From JBKECO01 sp047974745 (GTDB lineage Bacteria > Bacillota > Clostridia > Lachnospirales > Lachnospiraceae): 64,000 nucleotides of DNA. The number at the start of each line of letters is the position of its first letter. Positions within the stretch are counted from its first letter, which is position 1. The notes beneath the pieces are model-generated. The model searched no databases. It saw only the letters and a program-made list of their open reading frames with translations, and was not told the DNA's origin. Positions 9,035 through 18,100 of this stretch are shown piece after piece. Where the stretch lies: contig JBKECO010000001.1 of the NCBI GenBank assembly GCA_047974745.1, positions 62,001 through 126,000 on the forward strand, in the 5' to 3' direction. Both the position numbers and the translations under genes were made by a program.

Positions 9035-10294
9035 ATGACTGGAAAAGAAAAACTAAAACTGGCAATAAATCATCAGGAAGGTCCCCTTTTGTTCGATGTG
9101 GGCGGCATGCCAACTACCGGCATGCATTGTATTACGGTTGAAAAAATGCGGGAATTCTATGGACTTGAAAAAAAGATCATAACCATACAAGAACCTGTTC
9201 AGATGCTTGGTTATATGGATGATGATCTGAAAGAGGCAATGGGAATCCAAACCACTCCTTTGTGGAATGCAGGTACCATGTTCGGATTCAGGCAGACAAA
9301 TAAATTCAAGGAATGGAAGACCCCCTGGGGTCAGGTAGTACTCGTCTCGGATGAATTCATGACTACAACAAATGAGCATGGCGATACTTACATTTACGCC
9401 TGTGGAGATACGTCATATCCACCCACAGGACATATGCCAAGCAGTGGCTACTACTTTGATAACATCATCCGTGTGGAGGAGTTTGATGAGGACAACTATC
9501 AGGTCGAGGATAATTTCGAAGAATTCGGTCCGATCAGCGAAGAGGATCTGGCCTGGCTCGCTTTGGAGCAAAAACGTCTTCAGTCAACTTCAGATGTTGT
9601 GATGGGCAATCTTGGAAGTACTGCTTTTGGAGATATCGCCCTCGTTCCGGGTCCGCAGCTGCGAAATCCAAAGGGAATCCGTGATGTAGAAGAGTGGTAT
9701 GTATCCACCTCTGTCCGTCAGGACGAACTGCACCAGATTTTTGACTATGAACTAAAGCATGCGATTGCGAATCTGGAGTCCATGTATAAAGTCCTTGGCA
9801 ATACTGTTCAAGTGGCTTATATCTGTGGAAATGATTTCGGGACTCAGAATGGACCATTCTGCTCAGGTGATACATTTAATTCACTTTATCTGCCGTATTA
9901 TAAGGCTGTGAACGACTGGATCCACGCTCATACAGAATGGAAGACCTTCAAGCATTCTTGTGGAAGCATCTATGATCTCATGCCCAACCTGATTGAAGCA
10001 GGATTTGATATTATCAATCCGGTACAGTGGACTGCAAAGGATATGGAACGAAATCGCCTGAAAAAGGAATTCGGTGATCGAATTGTATTCTGGGGAGGTG
10101 GCATCAATACTCAGAAGACCCTTCCTTTTGGTACTCCGGACGAAGTCTATCAGGAAGCATCCGACTGCTGCCGTGTCTTTGGCAAAAACGGCGGTTTCGT
10201 ATTCAATACGATTCATAATATACAGCCAGGAGTGCCTGCTGAAAATCTTGATGCAATGGTAAGAGCTGTGCGGGACTACAATAGTCAGTTCTAA
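9035..10294 (+). CDS. Uroporphyrinogen decarboxylase (URO-D) family protein, methyltransferase-like
   Basis: A 419-residue protein and the only plus-strand gene here. ATG 9035 is preferred over in-frame ATGs from 9017 because GGAGG lies at 9025-9029. The C-terminal half has URO-D barrel features (KHSCGSIYDLMPNLIEAGFD, then WGGGINTQ and GGFVFNTIHNIQPGVP). The HSCG and late His resemble the corrinoid methyltransferase branch (MtaA/CmuA-like) more than haem enzymes, and there are no haem genes nearby. It is divergent from the Gfo/isomerase operon and shares its LacI operators, so it is a sugar-regulated gene. It may act on a methylated or methoxylated glycoside, but no corrinoid protein gene is present, so the function remains open. 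Confidence 0.8.
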   Translation: MTGKEKLKLAINHQEGPLLFDVGGMPTTGMHCITVEKMREFYGLEKKIITIQEPVQMLGYMDDDLKEAMGIQTTPLWNAGTMFGFRQTNKFKEWKTPWGQVVLVSDEFMTTTNEHGDTYIYACGDTSYPPTGHMPSSGYYFDNIIRVEEFDEDNYQVEDNFEEFGPISEEDLAWLALEQKRLQSTSDVVMGNLGSTAFGDIALVPGPQLRNPKGIRDVEEWYVSTSVRQDELHQIFDYELKHAIANLESMYKVLGNTVQVAYICGNDFGTQNGPFCSGDTFNSLYLPYYKAVNDWIHAHTEWKTFKHSCGSIYDLMPNLIEAGFDIINPVQWTAKDMERNRLKKEFGDRIVFWGGGINTQKTLPFGTPDEVYQEASDCCRVFGKNGGFVFNTIHNIQPGVPAENLDAMVRAVRDYNSQF

Positions 10295-10316
10295 ATAGCC
10301 GGATAACAGTTTCAGC

Positions 10317-10353
10317 GAAAAAGAGACAACCAGACTCATGGTTATCTCTTTTT
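10317..10353. terminator. Bidirectional rho-independent terminator
   Basis: Arms AAAGAGA..AACCA and TGGTT..TCTCTTT pair around a six-base loop, with A-rich and T-rich flanks on opposite sides. It lies between the convergent ends of the URO-D-like gene (10294) and the isomerase (10359), and can serve both. Confidence 0.85.
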
Positions 10354-10358
10354 CTCAT

Positions 10359-11210
10359 TTAAATATGATTATACAAACTGCAGATTTTATTAACAGCGTA
10401 TTTGTTAGAATAAACTGAAATTTCAGGAAAAACCTTGTAGTTTGGGAGAATTTCTACTGTGAGATAATTATCATATCCTATTTGTTTTAAGGCTTTTGTA
10501 ACAGCAATGAAATCAACATCTCCTGCAAACAGATCAACAAAACCACCTACCCCAGTTTGTTCCCTTCTGTAATCTGATAAATGTACTTTTTTAATCCTAT
10601 TCCCAAGTATGTCTATCCAGTCTTCAGGGTAACCATTATAAATAATATTACCAACGTCAAAATATACTCCCACATAATTTGAATTCACAGTATCAATGAA
10701 ATTTCGCATTTCTAGTGGTGAAAGTAGAAATTTATTCCAGACATTTTCTATACCAATCACAATTCTGGATTTTTCGGCTTCGGAAGATAAACGGCAAAAA
10801 GCTTCCATTGCTCGATCATACGCAATGTCATATCTAATGTGTTCTGGATTCAAAGCAAATTCGCACCCTACATATCCCGGAATCACTAATATCGTATCTG
10901 CTCCTAAAATGGAGGCGATTTCCATTTGTTTTTTTATTATGTCGATTGCCTTTCGTCTAATACTCGAATGATTTGAAACTAGATTATTTTCCCAAAGTGA
11001 CCAAACTCCAACACTGGGAATGTCAATCCCTATATTATCTGCTATTTTTTTTATTTGTATAATTTCTCGTACAGTCGAACAAGGATTTATATAACCATAT
11101 TCGCTCATTACTGGTTCTACCCCATCATAACCAGCATCCTTTATCAATTGAAAAGCTGCACTAATATCAGCACTGTCTGAGAATGAGAAGAGACTGAAAC
11201 CCTTTTTCAT
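10359..11210 (-). CDS. Sugar phosphate isomerase/epimerase (TIM barrel)
   Basis: A 283-residue member of the IolE/IolI-like family and last gene of the ROK-controlled operon. The start is set at ATG 11210 (MKKGFSLF), which has GGAGG just upstream; an upstream ATG at 11228 lacks a site. Metal-ligand segments visible are IGIENVWN (Glu), VYFDVGN (Asp), KVHLSDYR (His) and YLTVEILPN (Glu). The start region lies 10 bp from the stop of the Gfo/Idh/MocA gene upstream. It probably converts the keto-sugar produced by that enzyme. It is one of three such barrels in the catabolic island; substrate unknown. Confidence 0.85.
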   Translation of the reverse strand: MKKGFSLFSFSDSADISAAFQLIKDAGYDGVEPVMSEYGYINPCSTVREIIQIKKIADNIGIDIPSVGVWSLWENNLVSNHSSIRRKAIDIIKKQMEIASILGADTILVIPGYVGCEFALNPEHIRYDIAYDRAMEAFCRLSSEAEKSRIVIGIENVWNKFLLSPLEMRNFIDTVNSNYVGVYFDVGNIIYNGYPEDWIDILGNRIKKVHLSDYRREQTGVGGFVDLFAGDVDFIAVTKALKQIGYDNYLTVEILPNYKVFPEISVYSNKYAVNKICSLYNHI

Positions 11211-11220
11211 AAAACCTCCG

Positions 11221-12249
11221 TCAATCATTTATTGGATTTAATGATTCGTATTCTACATACATTTTCTCATTTGTTTCCAGTGATTTTTTTATCGCTGAAA
11301 TTATGCATAATACATCTCGGACCTGATTCATATCTATGACATGTGATGGGATGCCATTATCCATGCAATGCACAAAGTGATCTAACTCAATATGATAGGC
11401 ATCCCTATCGTCCAAAGGAATTCTTTGTTGTGAATCTCTTGTAAAAATTGTACTTTCTCGCCTTGCCGAAGTAACGTCTTCTAGGTTTGCTCCTGCTTTC
11501 ATTTCATATTGATATGTTAATAAATCCCCTGTAATTCTCAGTTCCATCGTAAACGGATAACCCTTTGTCATCTCCATAATCCCCTCTACCGTAGCTGAAT
11601 TTCCCGTTTCAAACGTCAGAATTGTACTTACATAATTCCAAGATCCATAGCTATTCTTTTCCCCTATAGAGTATACATACTTAACTCGACCAAAAAGATA
11701 ATACATATAATCAATATCATGCAAATGCAGATCCACTAATCCACCACCACTATTTTCCGGTTTACGATACCATTCACTCCATGCAGGATGTTCCGATAAT
11801 CTAGCTGCATAAACAGATTTAATATCTCCGAATTCACCTGCCTGCAACAATTCCTTTGCCTTTACATATTCGGGCCAAAAACGCACTACCTGTCCCACCA
11901 GCATAAGTACATTTGTCTTTCTCACTTCTTCAAGCATACGATCAAGCGAATCCAAAGAAATTGTTACTGGCTTTTCACAAAATATATTCTTTCGATTTCG
12001 TGCTGCTAGTATTGTATATTCTTCATGCAAATAAGTGGGTAGGCAAATATCGATTACATCTATTTCTTCACATTTTAACATTTCATCAAATTCTTTATAC
12101 CATTTGCATCCAAATTTCGCAGAAAACCTCTGACCAGATAACTCATTTTTATCACATATTGCAACGGTGTCTGCTAATTGTATACTTTGATATGACGCTG
12201 CATGTGTATCACCCATAAATCCAGCTCCGACTATTGCAATTTTTGTCAT
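11221..12249 (-). CDS. Gfo/Idh/MocA family oxidoreductase
   Basis: A 342-residue inositol/glucose-fructose dehydrogenase-like protein. It starts with the Rossmann motif IAIVGAGFMGDTHA, has the EKP motif in FCEKPVTIS and the catalytic-type HLHDIDYMYYLFG. It is the fifth enzyme or transport gene in the operon (ROK, isomerase, binding protein, ATPase, permease, this, isomerase). A transporter followed by an oxidoreductase and isomerases is the usual layout for inositol-like or rare-sugar catabolism. It probably oxidises the imported sugar at a ring position. Confidence 0.88.
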   Translation of the reverse strand: MTKIAIVGAGFMGDTHAASYQSIQLADTVAICDKNELSGQRFSAKFGCKWYKEFDEMLKCEEIDVIDICLPTYLHEEYTILAARNRKNIFCEKPVTISLDSLDRMLEEVRKTNVLMLVGQVVRFWPEYVKAKELLQAGEFGDIKSVYAARLSEHPAWSEWYRKPENSGGGLVDLHLHDIDYMYYLFGRVKYVYSIGEKNSYGSWNYVSTILTFETGNSATVEGIMEMTKGYPFTMELRITGDLLTYQYEMKAGANLEDVTSARRESTIFTRDSQQRIPLDDRDAYHIELDHFVHCMDNGIPSHVIDMNQVRDVLCIISAIKKSLETNEKMYVEYESLNPIND

Positions 12250-12286
12250 TTTCCCTCTTTTCCGATATTTATTATCACATTATCGT

Positions 12287-13231
12287 TTAATTTTTCTTTC
12301 GTTTACTCAAGTTGCTCAGTACAACTGCTGCGACAATAATGATTCCTGTAACAATCGTCTGAATATACGTTTGTACCTGCAATATATTCATTGCATTGCT
12401 GATAACACCCATCAGTACACACCCAAGGAATGCACCCGATATAGTTCCCTTTCCACCATCAAAAGTAACACCACCAATAATCGCTGCTGTCAGAGCGTTT
12501 GTTTCATATCCAATCCCTGCATTTGCAGTTACTGAATCAATTCTAGCCGAAAATATTACAGCTGCAATAGCACAATAAGCTCCAGCAATAGAATAGATAG
12601 TTATTTTATATTTCACCACATTGATTCCTGATAAATATGCATTAAGTTCATTTCCGCCGATTGCTACTATTCTTCTTCCAAATTTAGTCTTATTAATTAT
12701 AACATAAGAGAGTGCTACCATTATAATTAGCACAAAAAGCATAACCGGAAAAACGTTGAATAATTTAGATTTTCCTATTAAATTAAAAGCTCCATTAAAG
12801 CTCATTATTCTTCCTCGTGATATCGTTAAAGCAAAACCATAAAATATCTGACTTGTCCCTAAGCTTATAATCAAAGGAATGCATTTACTTTTTGCAATAA
12901 CAAATCCATTTAGGAGCCCACATAGCATTGCCGAAATAATCCCGGCAACTACAGCTAAAAACACACTTCCTGTTATATTTACTACCTGCGCCATAATAAC
13001 TGCTGAAAGAATCATTATATTGCCGATAGACAAATCTATGCCACCACTAATCAACAGCATGCTTATTGCCATTGTCAAAATACCAGACACTGATATTTGC
13101 TGTAATATTGTTAGTAGATTTTTTACCGCAACAAATCTAGAATTAATCACTGCAACTATTCCAATTATTACGATGATAACGATTGCAAGTAGTATCCTCT
13201 GGTCTCTCAAGACAGATTTGAAAATCTTCAT
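12287..13231 (-). CDS. Ribose-type ABC transporter permease (RbsC-like)
   Basis: A 314-residue very hydrophobic protein with about nine or ten membrane segments of the BPD_transp_2 family. The first segment starts near residue 12. Characteristic loops include GGIDLSIGN and the late AIIGGVTFDGGKGTISGAFLG, shared by RbsC/AraH/XylH permeases. The start codon overlaps the ATPase stop by four bases. It forms the membrane channel with the ATPase 13228-14742 and the lipoprotein 14820-15890. No second permease is present, so it likely acts as a homodimer. Confidence 0.92.
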   Translation of the reverse strand: MKIFKSVLRDQRILLAIVIIVIIGIVAVINSRFVAVKNLLTILQQISVSGILTMAISMLLISGGIDLSIGNIMILSAVIMAQVVNITGSVFLAVVAGIISAMLCGLLNGFVIAKSKCIPLIISLGTSQIFYGFALTISRGRIMSFNGAFNLIGKSKLFNVFPVMLFVLIIMVALSYVIINKTKFGRRIVAIGGNELNAYLSGINVVKYKITIYSIAGAYCAIAAVIFSARIDSVTANAGIGYETNALTAAIIGGVTFDGGKGTISGAFLGCVLMGVISNAMNILQVQTYIQTIVTGIIIVAAVVLSNLSKRKKN

Positions 13232-14742
13232 TTTTTCACCCCTAATGCTCTTACTATGATCTCTTGTTCAGTTATTTCTTCCCCTTGTAATTCACTGTCA
13301 ATTGCACCATCTCTGATAATGAGTATTCTATCACTCATAGAGATTAGTTCCGGCATATCTGAACTTATCATAATTATTGCTTTCCCTTGTTCAGTCAGGT
13401 CAGACATTTCTTTGTAAAACTCAGCTTTCGCATTAACGTCAATTCCGCGAGTTGGTTCGTCAAATATGTATATTTCTTGTTTTGCATACAGCCATTTCAT
13501 TAACACTACTTTCTGCTGATTACCTCCAGACAAATATACAATGTCAGTCCATATAGATGGTGTCTTTACATTAAGTCGTTGAATGAGTGGCATTATCAAA
13601 GGTGGAAATTTCTTTATATTTATAAAGAAACCTTGAATTTTACTTCGAAGACCAATTATCATTGCATTTTCCAAAACGCTATTGTATAGCATTAGACCTT
13701 GCATTTGTCTATCTTCAGTTATATACGCAAATCCATAACGAATACTATCTTCTGGAGACTTAATCGTAACTTTCGAATCATTTATAATAATATCCCCCGA
13801 GTATTTATGATCAGCTCCAGTAATAGCTCTTACTATTTCTGTTCTCCCTGCTCCGACCATACCTGATAATCCTAAAATTTCACCTTTTCTAACTGTAAAG
13901 TTGATTTCAGGGCTATTCTTTTTAATCCTAAGTCCTTTTACTTCAAGCATCGTATCTCCTATTGGATGCTTTACTTTCTGGTAGAAAGTATCAATTGCTC
14001 TACCCACCATATTTTGTGTTATAATTTCAGTAGAAACATTTTTGTACTGATTATCGTAAGTATTTACTACTGCACCATCTCTAATTACTGTAATTCTATC
14101 TGCAATTTGTTGAATTTCATTGAGAAAATGCGATATGTAAATAACACCTATGCCCCTGTCACGAATCCTTTTTGTTAACTGTAAAACTTTTGCAACATCT
14201 TCCACATTGAACATAGAGGTCGGTTCATCCAGAATTAAAATTTGAGGCTCTACGGATAAGGCTTTAACGATTTTTACAAACTGTTGATCAGAGACCGAAA
14301 GATCTTCAATATGTGTCAGCGGGTCAATTTCAATGCCTAACTCACACAAGAGTTTCTTTGTCTTTTTTAACATCTCTTTTTGATTGATGAAACCAAATCC
14401 ATATGAATCTTCATTCCCAATGTATATGTTCTCAACTACACTCATACACTGAACAAGATCATTCTCTTGATATACAATATTTATCCCAAGTTCTTTAGAT
14501 AAGGCTGGATTTAATGAATCATATTCTCTTCCATTAATGCAAATTTTTCCTGAACTTGCAGAATACGCACCACTGATTACCTTCATGAGCGTTGACTTTC
14601 CTGCTCCATTTTCACCTACTAGACAGTGAACTTCAGACCTATATAGACTGAATGTGATACCTGATAAAGCATAAATACCAGAAAATTCCTTTTTTACATT
14701 TTTCATTTCCAAGATTGGATGTTCACTGTAATCTAGTTTCAT
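13228..14742 (-). CDS. Sugar ABC transporter ATP-binding protein (RbsA/XylG-like, tandem ATPase)
   Basis: A 504-residue protein with two ATPase domains. The first has Walker A GENGAGKST and ILDEPTS. The second has a degenerate Walker A (GMVGAGRTE), a signature LSGGNQQKV and IFDEPTRGID, the pattern usual for RbsA-type tandem ATPases. ATG 14742 has GGAGG upstream. It powers import of a monosaccharide through the adjoining permease. A hairpin separates it from the binding-protein gene and probably lowers its expression relative to the binding protein. Confidence 0.93.
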   Translation of the reverse strand: MKLDYSEHPILEMKNVKKEFSGIYALSGITFSLYRSEVHCLVGENGAGKSTLMKVISGAYSASSGKICINGREYDSLNPALSKELGINIVYQENDLVQCMSVVENIYIGNEDSYGFGFINQKEMLKKTKKLLCELGIEIDPLTHIEDLSVSDQQFVKIVKALSVEPQILILDEPTSMFNVEDVAKVLQLTKRIRDRGIGVIYISHFLNEIQQIADRITVIRDGAVVNTYDNQYKNVSTEIITQNMVGRAIDTFYQKVKHPIGDTMLEVKGLRIKKNSPEINFTVRKGEILGLSGMVGAGRTEIVRAITGADHKYSGDIIINDSKVTIKSPEDSIRYGFAYITEDRQMQGLMLYNSVLENAMIIGLRSKIQGFFINIKKFPPLIMPLIQRLNVKTPSIWTDIVYLSGGNQQKVVLMKWLYAKQEIYIFDEPTRGIDVNAKAEFYKEMSDLTEQGKAIIMISSDMPELISMSDRILIIRDGAIDSELQGEEITEQEIIVRALGVKK

Positions 14743-14777
14743 CCGTCTTCACCTCCAAATAATTTACTTTCAGTAAA

Positions 14778-14802
14778 GGCTGTTGTGTTTACCACAACAG
14801 CC
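14778..14802 (-). promoter_or_regulatory. Intercistronic hairpin between binding protein and ATPase genes
   Basis: A perfect 10-base stem (GGCTGTTGTG with CACAACAGCC) has a five-base loop. No U-run follows on the minus strand, so it is more likely an mRNA-stabilising or attenuating element after the highly expressed binding-protein gene than a full terminator. Confidence 0.7.
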
Positions 14803-14819
14803 TCTGACCCATATCGAGA

Positions 14820-15890
14820 TTATTTGTACACATAATTATATGCAGCTTTATAATCATCCCATGCAATAAATTCATCAATTTTATCACTTGATACTGGAAC
14901 AATAGGAAGTGATATAAACTTATCCGCAGGTTCTACACTATTAATTACATAATCATAAAGATTTTTGAATGTCTGCACTCCCTGAATTGAAACAGGTGCA
15001 GTCATATTTGCAGATTCAACTCCTTCAATCAGCATCTTATAATCATCCGGCGAACCTCCCGTTGAAACAATTGGAATATCTCCCATATCTGCATCTTTCA
15101 AAGCCTGATAACAACCTTGAGCCATCATGCCATTATTCGCAAAGATATAATCAAATTCCTCTCCCGATGATATAAGATCAGTGGTTACGTTATAAGCCTT
15201 ATCCGTTAACCAGTCGCCATGTAGAATAGCAACAACCTCAACTTGATCACCATATTCGACAAGTGCTCGATCAACGCCTTCCTGATACTTTTCATATACT
15301 CCGGCACCTTCCTGTCCTGCACAATAGAAAACTTTTGCTCCAGGCTTGCTTTCTGCGATGAATTTTATTGCTGCATAACCAATCTGATCATATTCACATG
15401 CAACTGTAGCAATATAATCACCAGGGTCTGATACATCCATCATAAAGTTTTCGACAGTAATTGGGATGCCGGCTTCATTTGCCATTTTGACGAGTTGTGC
15501 TCCTTGCTCAGTAGATATTGGGAAAATAGATATCCCATCTACTTCCTGTTGAATTAGTGATTCCATCGCTGTTATGGATTCTTCCAAACTGTTCTTTGAA
15601 TCCAATACAATTGTATTGATAGGTACATCAGCTTGAGTAGCTGCATACTCAAAAGCATTTGCTGAATATTCATTCCAAATATCTGTCATATCATAAGCAA
15701 TATAACCAAAAGTGTAACTGTCTTTTTGATTATTTGCATCGTCTGTTGTAGCAGTCTCATCTGTTATTTCAACTTCATCGGATTCTGAATTTTCAGTGTC
15801 CGAAGTAGTCGATGTCTCCATGTTGCCATTGCATGCTACCATTGACCCCAATATTACTACTGATAAAAATACCAAAACTGCCTTCTTCAT
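14820..15890 (-). CDS. Sugar ABC transporter substrate-binding lipoprotein (Peripla_BP_4 type)
   Basis: A 356-residue protein with a Lys-Lys start, a hydrophobic core and a lipobox ending GSMVAC (Cys20), so it is anchored outside the membrane. An acidic Ser/Thr-rich linker covers about residues 21-55. The rest is a two-lobed ribose/galactose-binding fold (FGYIAYDMTDIWNEYSANAF, then EGVDRALVEYGD). AAGGAGG precedes ATG 15890. It delivers the sugar to the RbsA/RbsC-type transporter downstream. Ligand unknown; the operon operator hints at xylose-like compounds, the enzymes at a cyclitol or rare sugar. Confidence 0.92.
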   Translation of the reverse strand: MKKAVLVFLSVVILGSMVACNGNMETSTTSDTENSESDEVEITDETATTDDANNQKDSYTFGYIAYDMTDIWNEYSANAFEYAATQADVPINTIVLDSKNSLEESITAMESLIQQEVDGISIFPISTEQGAQLVKMANEAGIPITVENFMMDVSDPGDYIATVACEYDQIGYAAIKFIAESKPGAKVFYCAGQEGAGVYEKYQEGVDRALVEYGDQVEVVAILHGDWLTDKAYNVTTDLISSGEEFDYIFANNGMMAQGCYQALKDADMGDIPIVSTGGSPDDYKMLIEGVESANMTAPVSIQGVQTFKNLYDYVINSVEPADKFISLPIVPVSSDKIDEFIAWDDYKAAYNYVYK

Positions 15891-15956
15891 TATTATCCTC
15901 CTTTGAAAAATCCCCTATAGTTTTTCATAACACTTTCGTGTATTGAACCAAAAGAA

Positions 15957-16772
15957 TTACCGACCATTGTGCATATACTCTAGATACTGAAAAGAATCTT
16001 TAATTGCCTGATTTACTTCTTTAAGATCTTTGGGTCCATTTTTTTTGAATTCTATTTCAACACTAAGCGGACAACAATTATTATGCTTCTCCAACTTTTT
16101 AAAAAGCCCTGAAAAATCAATATTTCCTTCTCCAAGCGCAGGGAAATTCCATTCTTTGTCACTTCCTGCTTTATCCTTTAAATGCATATACGCTATATTC
16201 TCTATACAATTTTCTATATCTTCAACTGGATCCACTCCGCCATAAAAGATAGCGTTTGCAGTATCATAATTAATCTTTACCCATTCTGAATTGACCCGTT
16301 TTACTATACTCTCCAAAATAGCTCCCGTACTGAATTCACCATGAATCTCGAGCACCAGTATTATTTTGCATTTTTCAAGAAGCGGTAATAAACTTTTTAT
16401 GTTTTCAACTACTTCTTCATTCGTTATTTTTTTTCCATCCTCTAAATGAGCTTCTCCGATAGAAGTTACAATAAAATCGCACTCAAAGAAATGTGCCAGC
16501 TTAATGTTGTTTTCAAAATCTAACAACCTCTTCTTGTTCATCAAATTGCAGTGTCCACTTAAAGCTATAGGCTTTAAATCTAATTTTTCAGCCAGCATCT
16601 TTATATTATCCAAATATTCAAATGACATGTTCGGGAAAATATGTTCTGTCCATCCTTTGGTGGCTGTTAATTCAACATACTTAAATCCAGCATCATGAAT
16701 ACCTTGCAATGCATCTTCAATACAAAAGCCATGATAACAATTTGAATTTGCACATATCTTATTTATACTCAT
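15957..16772 (-). CDS. Sugar phosphate isomerase/epimerase (TIM barrel)
   Basis: A 271-residue barrel of the IolE/IolI-like group. Metal-ligand segments are ILVLEIHGEF (Glu), KINYDTANAIFYG (Asp), YMHLKDK (His) and PLSVEIEF (Glu). It starts 11 bp after the ROK gene and precedes the binding protein, so it is part of the same operon. Two separate barrels in one operon (this and 10359-11210) suggest successive steps on the same sugar. Reaction not assignable from sequence. Confidence 0.85.
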   Translation of the reverse strand: MSINKICANSNCYHGFCIEDALQGIHDAGFKYVELTATKGWTEHIFPNMSFEYLDNIKMLAEKLDLKPIALSGHCNLMNKKRLLDFENNIKLAHFFECDFIVTSIGEAHLEDGKKITNEEVVENIKSLLPLLEKCKIILVLEIHGEFSTGAILESIVKRVNSEWVKINYDTANAIFYGGVDPVEDIENCIENIAYMHLKDKAGSDKEWNFPALGEGNIDFSGLFKKLEKHNNCCPLSVEIEFKKNGPKDLKEVNQAIKDSFQYLEYMHNGR

Positions 16773-16783
16773 TTTTCCCCCTT

Positions 16784-17989
16784 CTAGCTAAGGTAAAGTT
16801 TTCCATTCATATCTTCAATAAATCCAAAATGCATATCAACAAAATATTTCACAGCACCTGAAATTGCGGCCTCTTCCCCTAAAGAAGTGTATTCGATTCC
16901 TACATTTTTCACAAAATGCATAAAGCCCACTTGACCCACATTATTTCTAACCTTTTCAATAAAGATTTCTCCTAGTTTTTTTCCTTTACCACCTATAATA
17001 ATTTTTTCTGGATGAAACATTACGATCAGGTTACTCAAGCCATAGCCTAAATCCTGTGCCAATGCATCCAGAAGTACTTCGATACTTTTTTCATCTTCCT
17101 GCGCAAGTTTTCCGATGTCTCGAAACAACACCAATTCTGGGTTTTCAAAATAAGATGTTAGGCCAAAATCATTGATGCGCCTAGGAAGAGCCAATTCTCC
17201 GATTTCATTCTCCAAACAACCTCTATTTCCACAAATGCATTTATGTCCATTCCTATTAATCGAAAAATGACCAAATTGAGTGGACATACCATTAGCACCT
17301 CTTAGTATTTTTCCATCATTTACAAGTGTTGCTCCAATACCTTCATTTATATTCAAATAGGCATAATTTTTATTTCTAAGATCATTGTCTCCAAAAATAT
17401 TTTCTGCATATGCATAGCAAGCTGTATCATTGAAAATTGCTATGGGATAATTCGGTATTGCATTTCGCAATCTACTAATAATATCTGTATCATCCTCAAA
17501 ATTGAGTACTCTTGAATAGATACTCTTTTTCTCTTGATTTACAATGCCCGGAACAATAAAGCAAATCCCTAAAATACTTCTATTAACAGCAAAATCATGT
17601 ATAAAATTTGTTATGGCAGTTTTGATCTGTATAACGTAATCCATTTGAATATCGATACAAATATCCATCATTTCCTTTACACCAAGACCTGCTCCGACCA
17701 ACGCAATTTCGATATTCCTTTTATGCCAATTAACCACTATAAATCCATTTTTTATATCATTTACATATAAACTATTTGGCTTTCTCCCAATCCTAGATGT
17801 ACCACTAGCTCCCGTATCTATTATAAAGGACTCCTGAATTAGTTCATCTGTGAGAGCAGAAACAGTTGTTTTACTGAGATTTGTTGACGTAGCAATCTCA
17901 GCTCGTGATATTCCAGGGTAGTTGTTGATTAACAAGTAAACCTGTTTTTTATTAATTGATTTAATCATTTGTTGATTATATAGTTTCAT
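16784..17989 (-). CDS. ROK-family transcriptional repressor (XylR/NagC type)
   Basis: A 401-residue regulator. Residues 1-60 form a winged helix-turn-helix (NYPGISRAEIATSTNLSKTT). The rest is a ROK sugar-kinase-like domain with NINEGIGATLVNDGKI and the zinc motif CICGNRGCLE. I chose ATG 17989, seven bases after GAGG, over the ATG at 17995, which is too close to it. It is the first gene of its operon, with a xylO-like site in its leader, so it is probably autoregulated and released by the imported sugar. It is likely a repressor rather than a kinase because of the DNA-binding domain. Confidence 0.92.
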   Translation of the reverse strand: MKLYNQQMIKSINKKQVYLLINNYPGISRAEIATSTNLSKTTVSALTDELIQESFIIDTGASGTSRIGRKPNSLYVNDIKNGFIVVNWHKRNIEIALVGAGLGVKEMMDICIDIQMDYVIQIKTAITNFIHDFAVNRSILGICFIVPGIVNQEKKSIYSRVLNFEDDTDIISRLRNAIPNYPIAIFNDTACYAYAENIFGDNDLRNKNYAYLNINEGIGATLVNDGKILRGANGMSTQFGHFSINRNGHKCICGNRGCLENEIGELALPRRINDFGLTSYFENPELVLFRDIGKLAQEDEKSIEVLLDALAQDLGYGLSNLIVMFHPEKIIIGGKGKKLGEIFIEKVRNNVGQVGFMHFVKNVGIEYTSLGEEAAISGAVKYFVDMHFGFIEDMNGKLYLS

Positions 17990-18004
17990 AAACATGCCTC
18001 TTTA

Positions 18005-18029
18005 TTAGTTTGTCCAGTGCCCTTACTAA
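18005..18029. promoter_or_regulatory. xylO-like 25-bp ROK operator
   Basis: The left half TTAGTTTGT and right half TTACTAA flank a short centre in a 25-bp window, the same length and outer half-sites as the Bacillus xylO site as I recall it. It lies between the promoter 18042-18070 and the ROK start codon. The right half is imperfect. Confidence 0.55.
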
Positions 18030-18041
18030 TTATCTAGGCTT

Positions 18042-18070
18042 ATTATAACTTCTTTTTCTCTTTTCTGCAA
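18042..18070 (-). promoter_or_regulatory. Sigma-70-type promoter of the ROK/ABC transporter operon
   Basis: Minus-strand TTGCAG (18065-18070), a 17-base spacer and TATAAT (18042-18047). The expected start is near 18035, just before the xylO-like site. Confidence 0.8.
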
Positions 18071-18077
18071 GTACTTT

Positions 18078-18100
18078 TTAAGATAGTTACTTTATCTTAA
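18078..18100. promoter_or_regulatory. Inverted repeat upstream of the ROK operon promoter
   Basis: TTAAGATA (18078-18085) and TATCTTAA (18093-18100) form a perfect 8-base inverted repeat seven bases apart, directly upstream of the -35. This position fits an activator or second repressor site. Binder unknown. Confidence 0.4.
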
